Made by a program: the position numbers and the translations under genes. From Porticoccaceae bacterium (lineage in GTDB: Bacteria > Pseudomonadota > Gammaproteobacteria > Pseudomonadales > Porticoccaceae), in the NCBI GenBank assembly GCA_023228865.1, contig JALOAH010000041.1, positions 1 to 39,621 on the forward strand: a stretch of 39,621 bases of DNA, given 5' to 3'. This document shows, piece after piece, positions 28,222 through 35,516 of the stretch; position 1 is the first letter of the stretch; every line of letters starts with the position of its first letter. Below the pieces are notes generated by a model. It did no database searches. It was not told where the DNA came from and saw nothing but the letters and a program-made list of their open reading frames with translations.

Positions 28222-28869
28222 TCAGGCACGCACAAACTGGTTGTGATATTTTTCCTGGCCGATGGTGGTTTCGGGGCCGTGGCCGGTGACCACCTCGGCG
28301 CCTTCATCCAGCGTGTAAATACGCTCGCGAATAGACTTCACAATCTGCTCAAAATTGCCGCCGGGGAAATCGGTGCGACCGATACTGCCGAGAAACAAAG
28401 TATCTCCAGCAATCAATAGGTTAGCGTCCTCAAACCAGAAACTGGTTGAGCCTGGAGTATGACCTGGTGTGTGCAGGGTGACACCACCGCAGCAGCCCAG
28501 ATCCTGATCGTCCTTGAGGTATTTGTCGGGAGGCGGCAGTTTTACCGGTGGCAGACCAAAGCGACGGCAGTGGGCTTCCACCTCATCCCAGAGGAACATA
28601 TCATCCTCGTGAAGATGAATAGGCGCACCCGTGGCTTTTTGGATTTCTCCAGCGGCGAGGATATGATCCAGATGGGCATGGGTGTGAATAATGGCGACCA
28701 CACTGAGGTTCATGGCTTTAAGGGTATTGAGAATGACATCTGCGTCACCACCGGGATCGACGACAATGGCTTTCCCCGTGAGGGTGTCGCCAATAATAGT
28801 GCAATTGCACTGCAAGGGGCCAACGGGAAAGGATTTGCGAACAATGGAGTTTCGCTCAGCGACAGTCAT
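28222..28869 (-). CDS. MBL-fold metallo-hydrolase, glyoxalase-II-like (YcbL type)
   Basis: A 215-residue protein. The metal motif THAHLDH fits HxHxDH, preceded by VVDPGGDADVIL and followed by the HTPGHTPGSTSFW and AGDTLF segments that carry the other histidine and the bridging aspartate. The final ligand lies in VVTGHGPETTIG. The short length without a separate C-terminal domain matches YcbL-type hydrolases, which cleave thioesters such as S-lactoylglutathione. The start is ATG 28869. It is upstream of the dUTPase gene on the same strand. Confidence 0.88.
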   Translation of the reverse strand: MTVAERNSIVRKSFPVGPLQCNCTIIGDTLTGKAIVVDPGGDADVILNTLKAMNLSVVAIIHTHAHLDHILAAGEIQKATGAPIHLHEDDMFLWDEVEAHCRRFGLPPVKLPPPDKYLKDDQDLGCCGGVTLHTPGHTPGSTSFWFEDANLLIAGDTLFLGSIGRTDFPGGNFEQIVKSIRERIYTLDEGAEVVTGHGPETTIGQEKYHNQFVRA

Positions 28870-28978
28870 AACGACACCTGCTAAAAATAAGAAAGTGGCG
28901 AAATTGTAACATAAGGCTAACCGCCGACAGCGTCACCGAAATCGCAATCGTCCAACGGCGGCTTGCCCACAAACAGGC

Positions 28979-29740
28979 TCAGTGGCTTTGTTTGCGCCCC
29001 AGCGGAAAAGGCTGATGCCCAAAGGTTTGCGGCTCTATGCCGGGTTTGAGTTTCCAGTCCTTGCCAAAATCCTCGGTGGCATGGACATATTTCTGGGGTC
29101 TGCTGTCGAGATTGCGCAGATTTTCAGCAAATTCCTCCAGATATTGCTGGCGCATACCATCTTCACTGTAACGGGTTGACCAGGCAACATAGGGTTCGAG
29201 AACGCTAAAGCCCACATAGGCAAGAGTGCCGTATTGGAGGTGCCAGAGTACCGCATCCAGGTGCCCCATAACACCGCCCTCATCCACCATGCCCGGAAAA
29301 CAACCCGTGGTGGTAGATACCATCGCCCTTCTGCCCTTGAGGCCGCCGTGGTTAAAACGACCCAACTGGCCATACATGAGGCCGTTGACAAAGACGCGAT
29401 CAAACCAGCCTTTCATGATGGCGGGAACCGAATACCACCAGAGGGGGAACTGCAATATCAGCAGGTCGCACCAGAGTACTTTGTCAATTTCCGCAGCGAT
29501 GTCGTCGCTAAAAGTTTTATGTTCCACCGCATACTTCTGCTCCCGGTCGTACTGCATGTGGCCGGGAAAGCGGCGCTCCTTGAAATCATTGGCGGAAGCC
29601 ACCGGATTAAAGCCCATTTGGTAGAGATCCGACACTCGAACTTCATGGCCCTGATCGGTCAATGTGGCCTGAGCTTTAGCCAGCATGGCCGCATTGAAGG
29701 AAGCGGGTTGCGAATGGGCATAAACGATCAAAACTTTCAT
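28979..29740 (-). CDS. Flavodoxin-fold NAD(P)H:quinone oxidoreductase
   Basis: About 253 residues of the NQO1/MdaB/YwrO-like Flavodoxin_2 family. The FMN/FAD-binding loop is KVLIVYAHSQPASFNAAML; ILQFPLWWYSVPAIMKGWFDRVFVNGLMYG is the highly conserved dinucleotide/quinone site, and STTTGCFPGMVDEGG follows. These enzymes reduce quinones or similar electrophiles in two-electron steps. The ATG at 29738-29740 is preferred over the adjoining TTG; GGAG lies ten bases upstream. Palindromes in the upstream region (29778-29825) may bind a redox-sensing regulator. Confidence 0.87.
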   Translation of the reverse strand: MKVLIVYAHSQPASFNAAMLAKAQATLTDQGHEVRVSDLYQMGFNPVASANDFKERRFPGHMQYDREQKYAVEHKTFSDDIAAEIDKVLWCDLLILQFPLWWYSVPAIMKGWFDRVFVNGLMYGQLGRFNHGGLKGRRAMVSTTTGCFPGMVDEGGVMGHLDAVLWHLQYGTLAYVGFSVLEPYVAWSTRYSEDGMRQQYLEEFAENLRNLDSRPQKYVHATEDFGKDWKLKPGIEPQTFGHQPFPLGRKQSH

Positions 29741-29809
29741 CAATGGTTAACTCCGCAAAAAGCCACAGCCTAATTCATTTGCAGAAAAGGATGCAAACTT
29801 TTCATACGC

Positions 29810-29825
29810 AGTATTACAAAATACT
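29810..29825. promoter_or_regulatory. Palindrome AGTATT-ACAA-AATACT upstream of the quinone reductase
   Basis: A perfect 6+6 inverted repeat lies about 70 bases before the quinone reductase start; a second, TTTGCA-N8-TGCAAA, is at 29778-29797, closer to the gene. Quinone reductases are often under MarR/HxlR/LysR-type sensors that bind such sites. No such regulator is encoded nearby. Confidence 0.35.
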
Positions 29826-29864
29826 TCGCCCCCATCCCACTGAATCACAAAACCAAGGAAACTC

Positions 29865-29957
29865 GGTTAATTCTGTTAGGTTACTCCCGCGCAGGCGGGA
29901 GTCGAGAACAATCAAGGGATTATAGATTCCTGCCTGCGCAGGAATGACATTAATCAG
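29865..29957. repeat. Palindromic repeat element, copy B (inverted relative to copy A)
   Basis: About 93 bp containing ACTCCCGCGCAGGCGGGAGT and ATTCCTGCCTGCGCAGGAAT. Its reverse complement aligns along the whole length with copy A at 26374-26469, including the CTGATTAATGTCATTCC and ACAGAATTAA ends. It separates the quinone reductase from the rubredoxin-P450 module. Confidence 0.8.
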
Positions 29958-29988
29958 AACTCCCTAAATCGACATATCTGTGAAATTG

Positions 29989-30165
29989 TTAAATTGCCAC
30001 CATTTCAAAATCGATCTTCGCCGAGCCACACTGGGGGCAAATCCAGTCTTCAGAGACATCCTCCCAGCGGGTGCCGGGAGCAATGCCCTCATCCGGCCAG
30101 CCTTCGGCCTCACTGTAAATAAGGCCGCAGTTCAAACAAATATAGGACTTAAACTCATCAGTCAT
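29989..30165 (-). CDS. Rubredoxin, alkane-hydroxylase type
   Basis: A 58-residue iron-sulfur-free Fe(Cys)4 electron carrier. Two CxxCG knuckles, CLNCG and CPQCG, hold the iron. The stretch EAEGWPDEGIAPGTRWEDV followed by DWICPQCGSAKIDFEM matches, from memory, the rubredoxins that serve alkane monooxygenases (AlkG/RubA type). I chose ATG 30165, with GGAAG upstream, over a TTG two codons earlier. It lies 30 bases after the P450 stop on the same strand, so the two are almost certainly co-transcribed. No AlkB-type hydroxylase or rubredoxin reductase is present in the window. Confidence 0.92.
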   Translation of the reverse strand: MTDEFKSYICLNCGLIYSEAEGWPDEGIAPGTRWEDVSEDWICPQCGSAKIDFEMVAI

Positions 30166-30195
30166 AGTCAACTTCCTTCAATCTGATTTCGGCAA

Positions 30196-31464
30196 TCAAT
30201 CCCTGGTGATTGTCACCATCTGGCGATGGTAGCCGCTGACAAAACAGGAGGGAATGCGCTCCGGCGGGCTGATTTTTTTCACTTCCATATTGCGCTTTAG
30301 CATTTCCTCGATGAGGGTCGTTAATTGCAGCTCCGCAAGCCGGGAACCCAGACAGCGGTGTATGCCATAACCAAAGGCCAGGTGGCGGCGGGAATTGGCG
30401 CGGTTGACGTCAAATTTGTCGGCATCAGCAAACACTTCCTCTTCGCGATTGGCGGATCTGTACCAGAGAATTACCTTGTCGCCCTTGCGCATTTTATGCC
30501 CGCGAAATTCCGTATCTTCAACAACCGTGCGGCGCATATGGGCTATGGGGGTTTGCAGGCGAATGGCTTCGGTAACTGCGGTAGGAATCAGGGCATGATT
30601 GGCTTTAACCTTATCCCATTCTTCTGGATAGGCGTTGATTTGCTGGATCAGTCCCGTCATCGAGTTGCGGGTGGTATCGTTGCCGCCTACCACCAACAGG
30701 GCAATATTGCCGAGGAAACTCTGCTCATCGAGATTGGACATGTGTTCGGAATGCGCCATCATCGACAGCAAATCCCCTCTGGGTGGCATGGCTCTGCGCT
30801 CGTCAAAGAGCTTCTTGAAATAGGCCGCCATTTCAAAGAGGATTTTTTCGCGCTCGGCATTGAGAACAGGATCGGTGCCTATGTCGATATTCGCCGCCCA
30901 ATCAGACCAATAGGGCAACAGCTGACGCTCGTCCCAGGGAAAATCAAACAATGTCGCCAGCATTCTCGTTGTCAGTTCCTTTGATACCCGTTCCACCCAG
31001 TCAAAAGGTTCGCCGACAGGAAGGCCGTCCAACAGACTGCTGGTGCGCTCGCGGATCAGCTCTGCGTGTTTTCTCAATTCTGTGGGCTGCACAGCTGGGG
31101 CAACAGTCTGACGCTGCTGGGCGTGCTCAGGATCGTCCATGGCGATAAACATGCGCAACTGCACATCCAGATCCTGCATATCCAGAATAGTGATGCCGCC
31201 GTAAGCCCAGGACGAGGAAAAAATTTCCGGCTTGGCCTCGATGGCGACAATGTCATCGTACCTGGAGATAGACCAGAAAGGGCCAAACTGGCTGTTCTTC
31301 AAATAGTGGATCGGCGCCTCTTCGCGAAGCCGTTTGAAAAAAGGCTTCCAGCGTTCATCAATTGCGAGTCGCGGGTCGCTGACGTCGAGGCGCTCCAGCG
31401 CCACCTCGTAGGGGTCGACAATATCAGTCTCTCCAGCGGTGGTAATAAAAGCTGTGTTCATCAT
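30196..31464 (-). CDS. Cytochrome P450, CYP153-like
   Basis: About 422 residues, soluble, single-domain bacterial P450. The I-helix motif is LLVVGGNDTTRNSMTG (GGNDTTR at about 260-266), a form I associate with the CYP153 family of terminal alkane hydroxylases. The K-helix ExxR is EAIR at about 299-302. The haem loop is HLAFGYGIHRCLGSRLAE with the axial cysteine at about 371. It inserts oxygen into C-H bonds with electrons from a small redox protein. The ATG at 31464 (or the adjoining ATG at 31461) follows AGGAG. CYP153 membership should be confirmed by phylogeny. Neighbours: rubredoxin downstream, OmpW-type porin divergent, AraC regulator nearby. Confidence 0.9.
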   Translation of the reverse strand: MMNTAFITTAGETDIVDPYEVALERLDVSDPRLAIDERWKPFFKRLREEAPIHYLKNSQFGPFWSISRYDDIVAIEAKPEIFSSSWAYGGITILDMQDLDVQLRMFIAMDDPEHAQQRQTVAPAVQPTELRKHAELIRERTSSLLDGLPVGEPFDWVERVSKELTTRMLATLFDFPWDERQLLPYWSDWAANIDIGTDPVLNAEREKILFEMAAYFKKLFDERRAMPPRGDLLSMMAHSEHMSNLDEQSFLGNIALLVVGGNDTTRNSMTGLIQQINAYPEEWDKVKANHALIPTAVTEAIRLQTPIAHMRRTVVEDTEFRGHKMRKGDKVILWYRSANREEEVFADADKFDVNRANSRRHLAFGYGIHRCLGSRLAELQLTTLIEEMLKRNMEVKKISPPERIPSCFVSGYHRQMVTITRD

Positions 31465-31544
31465 GTGTCTCCTGGGGCGATATACCCACAATGTAGTAGG
31501 TTATTGGTATAAGCCATAGTAAGGAGACAAGCCCCCACCAAGGA

Positions 31545-31582
31545 GGACATTTTTTGACAACATAGGGACATAAAAAGACAAC
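31545..31582. promoter_or_regulatory. Tandem direct repeats GGACAT-N5-GACAAC, 21-bp period (AraC-type operator candidate)
   Basis: The first repeat is at 31545-31561 and the second at 31566-31582; both half-motifs are identical in the two copies and the A/T spacers differ. The 21-bp period puts both on one helix face, as in XylS-type sites. On the minus strand TTGGTG and TATGGC with 17-bp spacing follow three bases later, directing transcription to the P450 gene. The repeats are 81-118 bases from the P450 start and about 130 from the OmpW start. Confidence 0.75.
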
Positions 31583-31714
31583 CGGCCTTTGCCATGAACG
31601 CCGCAGATCCCGTTCCCATTACAATATGCGTATAGCCCATGCAGAAAAATGTTTCCTATTGCGACCTGCGAAAAAAACTATGAAGACAAATCGACGTTCA
31701 GAATCACACCAGTT

Positions 31715-32455
31715 ATGAAAAATCTACGGAAAAACTTTTTATCGTCGCCATGGAACCTGTTAATAAAAATCCTTTTGTTTGCAACCCCCCAGTTAACCTT
31801 GGCTTATGAAACAGGCGACATTCTTTTGCGGCTGGGTTACGCCAATATTGATCCACGGGAAAAAATCGACACCATAATCCTTAATGACAACATAAACTTG
31901 GGAGGTCTCAGCATTGAAAGTCAACAAACGCCACTGGCAACCACTACTGTTTTTTTAAATAAGCATTGGGGCATAGAAATTTTATTGCCCCTGGCAGACC
32001 TGAAAATTGATGTCAACGGACAGGGTGGCTCCTTGGCAGGGTTATCAATAGGTTCTACAGATGCCAGACCTTTGTCAGTTCTCGTTCAGTATTATTTTTT
32101 TGACGATTCTGATCACTCGGCAAGCCTGTTAGGGATAAAACCCTATATCGGCATTGGCATCAATTACACTCGTCTCTCTAACGTCCGAATTAACAGCAAC
32201 ACTGCCAACCAACTCAACATCGATACCATTGAGACTCTGACTGTAAAAGATGCTTACGGGATGGCCTTTCAGGCTGGAGCTGATATTGCTATTACAGACA
32301 AACTCAGCCTGAATTTTTCCACCAGTTTTCTTGATATCGACACCGAGGCCTGGACTCAGTTGCGGTCAGACGGCGAACTCTTCGAAGGCAGCACAGCACT
32401 GCACTTGCGAAAAAATCCAAACGTCAGCGTACTTGGTATCTCCTACCGTTTATAA
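31715..32455 (+). CDS. OmpW/AlkL-family outer-membrane protein
   Basis: About 246 residues. After a signal peptide (about 1-30, LLIKILLFATPQLTLA) the mature protein begins YETGDILLRLGYANIDPRE, the characteristic OmpW opening. Further barrel strands follow: NKHWGIEILLPLADLKI, PLSVLVQYYFF, KPYIGIGINYTRLSN, AGADIAITDKLSLNFSTSF, and the terminal strand SVLGISYRL. OmpW-family barrels form small hydrophobic pores; AlkL is the member that imports alkanes. ATG 31715 is chosen for its signal peptide, although its ribosome site is weak; an upstream frame from 31649 is possible. It is divergent from the P450 across the tandem-repeat operator. Confidence 0.85.
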   Translation: MKNLRKNFLSSPWNLLIKILLFATPQLTLAYETGDILLRLGYANIDPREKIDTIILNDNINLGGLSIESQQTPLATTTVFLNKHWGIEILLPLADLKIDVNGQGGSLAGLSIGSTDARPLSVLVQYYFFDDSDHSASLLGIKPYIGIGINYTRLSNVRINSNTANQLNIDTIETLTVKDAYGMAFQAGADIAITDKLSLNFSTSFLDIDTEAWTQLRSDGELFEGSTALHLRKNPNVSVLGISYRL

Positions 32456-32544
32456 TCGGTTTTTTGTCTTACCTCTGAGATTGAAGTAACTCCTGATAAT
32501 TACTCCAGCCCAACAAAATTTAGTCTTTATGCGGGTATAAGGAC

Positions 32545-32640
32545 ATTAAAAGAATGGCGCTGGTTTAAGCCGTGATTCCCGCGTTGGGGGAATGACAAAA
32601 ATCCTGGCCTTGGCGCTAAGTCAGCGCCATTCAACATTAA
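32545..32640. repeat. Palindromic repeat element, degenerate copy C
   Basis: GAATGGCGCTG at 32552-32562 pairs perfectly with CAGCGCCATTC at 32622-32632, and flanking ATTAA-type ends extend the match. Inside lies ATTCCCGCG...GGGGGAATGAC, related to the core of copies A and B. It sits between the OmpW-type gene and the AraC-family gene. Confidence 0.6.
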
Positions 32641-32673
32641 AAAATCGATTTATATTTACAAAAGACTGAGCCA

Positions 32674-33747
32674 ATGACCAATATAAAAACACCCCTTTCT
32701 CCCACTATAGCTATTAGCTATTCCCGCATGATCGCCCGGCAACTCGGGCTTCAGGAGAAAGATCTGGCGGTACTGCTTCGCGGCACCAATCTCAAGGTGG
32801 AAGACCTTCTTAACGACGACACTCTGATTTACAAAGAGCAGCAATTGCAGATCATGCGCAATGCCATGGCACTCTCCGGCGACCCCGGTTTTGGCCTTCG
32901 CCTCGGCCAGGCATTGACACCACCCACCCACGGCCCCCTGGGTTTTCTGGCCAACAGCAGCCCCAATCTCGGCACGGCAATCCGCGATTTCCAGAATTTT
33001 CTGCCGGCAAGGGTGAGCTTTACCCACCTTCGGGTTATGGAGAAGAATGGCTGGCTGGAGTGTCACTTCGATATTGATATCAGCGACAAAGAAGACAGCC
33101 GCAGTGTCCTGGAATGTTTTGCCCTGTCGCTGCTTTCCCTGATCGAGTTTGTTCTCGGGCGCCCATTTACAGAAGGGCATCTCTACTGCAGCTATGCAAA
33201 ACCAGAGTATTTTGCCGACTATGAAAAATATATCTCTTGCCCCATCACCTTTGGCGCACGGGAAAGCAAACTCTTGATACCGGAAAGTCTGCGCCACATT
33301 CCCAATGCCTCCTCAGACCATATGAACTATGGGTTTGCCCTGCACCAATGCCAGAGTATGCTGCAGCAGCTGGATGCCAATCAGGGCTATACCAGCAAGC
33401 GAATAAGAAAACTACTGCTCTCGCACCCACCGGGGAAACTTTCCGAAGAGGCTGCCGCCAAAATTCTTTTTATCAGCAAGCGCACACTGGCGCGCCGCCT
33501 GGCGCGGGAAGGCAGCGGTTTTCAGCGGTTGCGGGATGAAATTCTGTCGTCACTGGCGACCGGTTATCTGCGCGACACAAAGCTGTCGGTGGAAGCCATT
33601 GCCGGCATGCTCAACTACCACGATAGCTCGAGCCTGCGTCGCGCCTTCAAGCGCTGGTTTCAGACAACCCCCGAACGCTATCGCAAGCAATTTGCCAATG
33701 CGTCCGTTTCTTTGGCCAATCCCCGGTCAGGGACTCACACTGACTAA
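32674..33747 (+). CDS. AraC-family transcriptional regulator with arabinose-binding-like N-terminal domain
   Basis: A 357-residue protein. The first about 210 residues form the PF12625-type ligand domain (IYKEQQLQIMRNAMALSGDPGFGLRLGQALTPPTHGPLGFLANSSPNLGTAI...). The C-terminal double helix-turn-helix includes AAAKILFISKRTLARRLAREGSGFQRLRDE and AIAGMLNYHDSSSLRRAFKRWFQTTPERYR. This is the OruR/AlkR-like AraC group, activated by small hydrophobic or amino-acid-derived ligands. It lies 218 bases after the OmpW gene on the same strand and is the natural candidate to bind the tandem repeats at 31545-31582. Its 3' end overlaps the convergent unknown gene by about 21 bases. Confidence 0.9.
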   Translation: MTNIKTPLSPTIAISYSRMIARQLGLQEKDLAVLLRGTNLKVEDLLNDDTLIYKEQQLQIMRNAMALSGDPGFGLRLGQALTPPTHGPLGFLANSSPNLGTAIRDFQNFLPARVSFTHLRVMEKNGWLECHFDIDISDKEDSRSVLECFALSLLSLIEFVLGRPFTEGHLYCSYAKPEYFADYEKYISCPITFGARESKLLIPESLRHIPNASSDHMNYGFALHQCQSMLQQLDANQGYTSKRIRKLLLSHPPGKLSEEAAAKILFISKRTLARRLAREGSGFQRLRDEILSSLATGYLRDTKLSVEAIAGMLNYHDSSSLRRAFKRWFQTTPERYRKQFANASVSLANPRSGTHTD

Positions 33748-34131
33748 CTTGACATGCTGGCCTTCGCGATCAAACATCACCAACTTGCCGGTGTCGCCCC
33801 GTCTTATCAGCTCCAGCATGACATCGAGCCGTTTATTGGTCTCTATGGCCGTGGGCATCATTCCGTTCCTGCCCACCAGCACACTGATACAAACCACATC
33901 CCAGCCGATTCCCACTAGGGAGGAATCCGAAGCCAAATCCTTGAATTGGCCAAGACGGTGCAGGGACTTATCTACGCACATGACCGGCATCAGAGATTTG
34001 CCACTGGTGTAGAGGCGATCGATATCATCGGCAGCAGAATGACAAAAAACCGCGCACAAGCACTGTGAGCCCTCTTTTTTGCTGGCATATTCAAGAAAGC
34101 TCTGAAAATCCTGATTTTTTTCCTCAGTCAT
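33727..34131 (-). CDS. Unknown conserved-looking 134-residue protein
   Basis: I do not recognise this family. The protein is soluble, with no signal peptide or membrane helix. It has a Cys pair (CLCAVFCHSAADDIDRL) near residue 25-35, a central segment SLVGIGWDVVCISVLVGRNGMMPTAIETNKRLDVMLELIRRG, and a beta-rich end KLVMFDREGQHVKLVSVSP. I chose ATG 34131 (MTEEKNQ), eight bases after GGGGG; the ATG two codons earlier is too close. It converges on and overlaps the AraC-family gene. The reading frame and strong ribosome site suggest a real gene, but no function can be proposed. Confidence 0.65.
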   Translation of the reverse strand: MTEEKNQDFQSFLEYASKKEGSQCLCAVFCHSAADDIDRLYTSGKSLMPVMCVDKSLHRLGQFKDLASDSSLVGIGWDVVCISVLVGRNGMMPTAIETNKRLDVMLELIRRGDTGKLVMFDREGQHVKLVSVSP

Positions 34132-34461
34132 GCGCATAACCCCCTTTTCATAATCTCGTTTGACAAATAAACCGCACTTTTGCAATGGGCAACTGCCGGG
34201 CTCTGACGCCACCGAACCGCAGCGACGCCATTGTAGCCAAAAGTTAGGCGCCAGTCCCAACAGGAAACCTGATCACCTCAATCCGAAATTACATCAGCCC
34301 ATGCTGAAATCCAGGCAAATGGAAAGGAACCATGGCTTATCTGCGGGGAAATATGACGATTTCCCGACCATTAAATTGAAATGGCTGCTTGGTACACCAG
34401 CTGCGCAACTCGACCATAGACCTTCCACTTCAGCCTCTGGAGAAGCCCATCTCAGTATCTC
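34132..34461. other. Intergenic region without a supported gene
   Basis: About 330 bases between the unknown minus-strand gene and the tRNA-Ile promoter. A 109-codon plus-strand frame (34160-34489) lacks a ribosome site and family likeness. The region presumably holds the promoter of the minus-strand gene; no clear boxes were found. Confidence 0.5.
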
Positions 34462-34490
34462 TGGTCAAACCAACCCGCCATGGCTATAAT
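34462..34490 (+). promoter_or_regulatory. tRNA-Ile promoter
   Basis: A perfect TATAAT (34485-34490) is preceded at 17 bp by TGGTCA (34462-34467). GC-rich GCCGACCC follows the -10 box, as in stable-RNA promoters. It ends 37 bases before the tRNA. Confidence 0.7.
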
Positions 34491-34527
34491 GCCGACCCTG
34501 CTTTTTAGCAGTTGCGACTTTATTAAG

Positions 34528-34604
34528 GGGCCCATAGCTCAGTTGGTTAGAGCAGTCGACTCATAATCGATTGGTCGTAGGTTCAAGTCCTACTGGGCCC
34601 ACCA
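34528..34604 (+). tRNA. tRNA with anticodon CAT, most likely tRNA-Ile2 (lysidine-modified)
   Basis: A complete 77-nt cloverleaf: acceptor GGGCCCA pairs with TGGGCCC, loop CTCATAA, T-loop GGTTCAAGT, CCA encoded. The segment GACTCATAATCG.TTGGTCG and GGTTCAAGTCC follow the pattern of E. coli tRNA-Ile2 (CAT), whose C34 is converted to lysidine by TilS to read AUA, rather than elongator tRNA-Met. Confidence 0.92.
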
Positions 34605-34776
34605 TTTCATCAATTTTTCAGAGCGTTACCCTGTTGATGACCACCCGACTCGATTGGCTTGGTTATACCCGACATCTGCAGTCCGCAGCGCCTGTCATCA
34701 GCCATGGGAAAATGTCGTTTGCAGCGACCACACTCCACCAAAAACTTGTAATCAACCAGCAAAGAGTAAAGAACAG

Positions 34777-35316
34777 ATGCTAGCAGCCAAAAGGCTCGAA
34801 ATAATGATCGAGCTTGAAGAGAACCTCAAAGCCCAGTACCAGGTTAAAATCGATGCCAAAGACGCAGAGATTCAGCGTATCAGCAAAGAAAACGAAGAGC
34901 AGAAAACGGCCATTGCGAAACAGCTTGAACAAATTCGAGCCCTTTCCGCGGAAGCTGGCGCCAACAAGAAGATCGAGCAACAGAACCGCGAACTCCATCA
35001 GCGCTGCGAAAACCTGAAGGAAGACATCGAGAAACAGAAATTGCGCACCAAGAGTCTGCAAAAAGATCTCGACCGGGAGCGCGCAGAACTGGCGGAGCTG
35101 AAAAAATTTGATCCAGACAAACTGAAAAAAAATCTCGACGCAACCAAGAAGAAACTGGCCGAGAGAACCGCGTCCAATGATCTTCTCCAGAAAAATTTCA
35201 CCAAAGCGAAAACTGAAAACGCCGAGCTTCAGCGCAAGATCGCAGAACTAGAAGCGAAGCTGGCCAAGCTGGAAACCCCGGAAACCGAGGGCGCCAACCC
35301 CGCTAGCCCAGAATAA
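34777..35316 (+). CDS. Coiled-coil protein of unknown function
   Basis: About 179 residues, almost wholly charged heptad-like sequence (KIDAKDAEIQRISKENEEQ..., KKIEQQNRELHQRCENLKEDIE..., KKLAERTASNDLLQKNFTKAKTEN). It should form one long parallel or antiparallel coiled coil. The end is Pro/Glu/Ala-rich (LETPETEGANPASPE). No signal peptide or membrane helix is seen, so it is probably cytoplasmic. I chose ATG 34777, but a frame beginning upstream at 34654 or an internal ATG at 34804 cannot be excluded since the ribosome site is poor. I do not recognise the family. It stands alone between tRNA-Ile and rdgC. Confidence 0.7.
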   Translation: MLAAKRLEIMIELEENLKAQYQVKIDAKDAEIQRISKENEEQKTAIAKQLEQIRALSAEAGANKKIEQQNRELHQRCENLKEDIEKQKLRTKSLQKDLDRERAELAELKKFDPDKLKKNLDATKKKLAERTASNDLLQKNFTKAKTENAELQRKIAELEAKLAKLETPETEGANPASPE

Positions 35317-35436
35317 CAAACCCCTCGGCCAAAAAGCTGACGGGCTGTCATTCTGGCCTCATAAAAACAGCCGCCAGCGCCAACGATGGCAAAAAATGGT
35401 GATGGCTTTCAACAATCCATCGCCAAAGCCATAGAT

Positions 35437-35467
35437 TTGCCAATCGCCCCTAGGCGGGCATTACAAT
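35437..35467 (+). promoter_or_regulatory. Possible rdgC promoter
   Basis: TTGCCA (35437-35442) and TACAAT (35462-35467) are spaced 19 bp, slightly long, 50 bases upstream of rdgC. The spacer contains a short palindrome CGCC-CCTA-GGCG. Confidence 0.4.
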
Positions 35468-35516
35468 AACCGCCGTAAAACTCTCCCCGCACCACTCATA
35501 AAAGGCTATTTGATTC

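Noticed and set aside
34160..34489. 109-codon plus-strand frame before tRNA-Ile
   Set aside because: No ribosome site, no recognisable domain, and it runs into the -10 box of the tRNA promoter.
34528..34604. Elongator tRNA-Met identity
   Set aside because: The anticodon CAT fits, but the anticodon stem and variable region match the tRNA-Ile2 pattern better.
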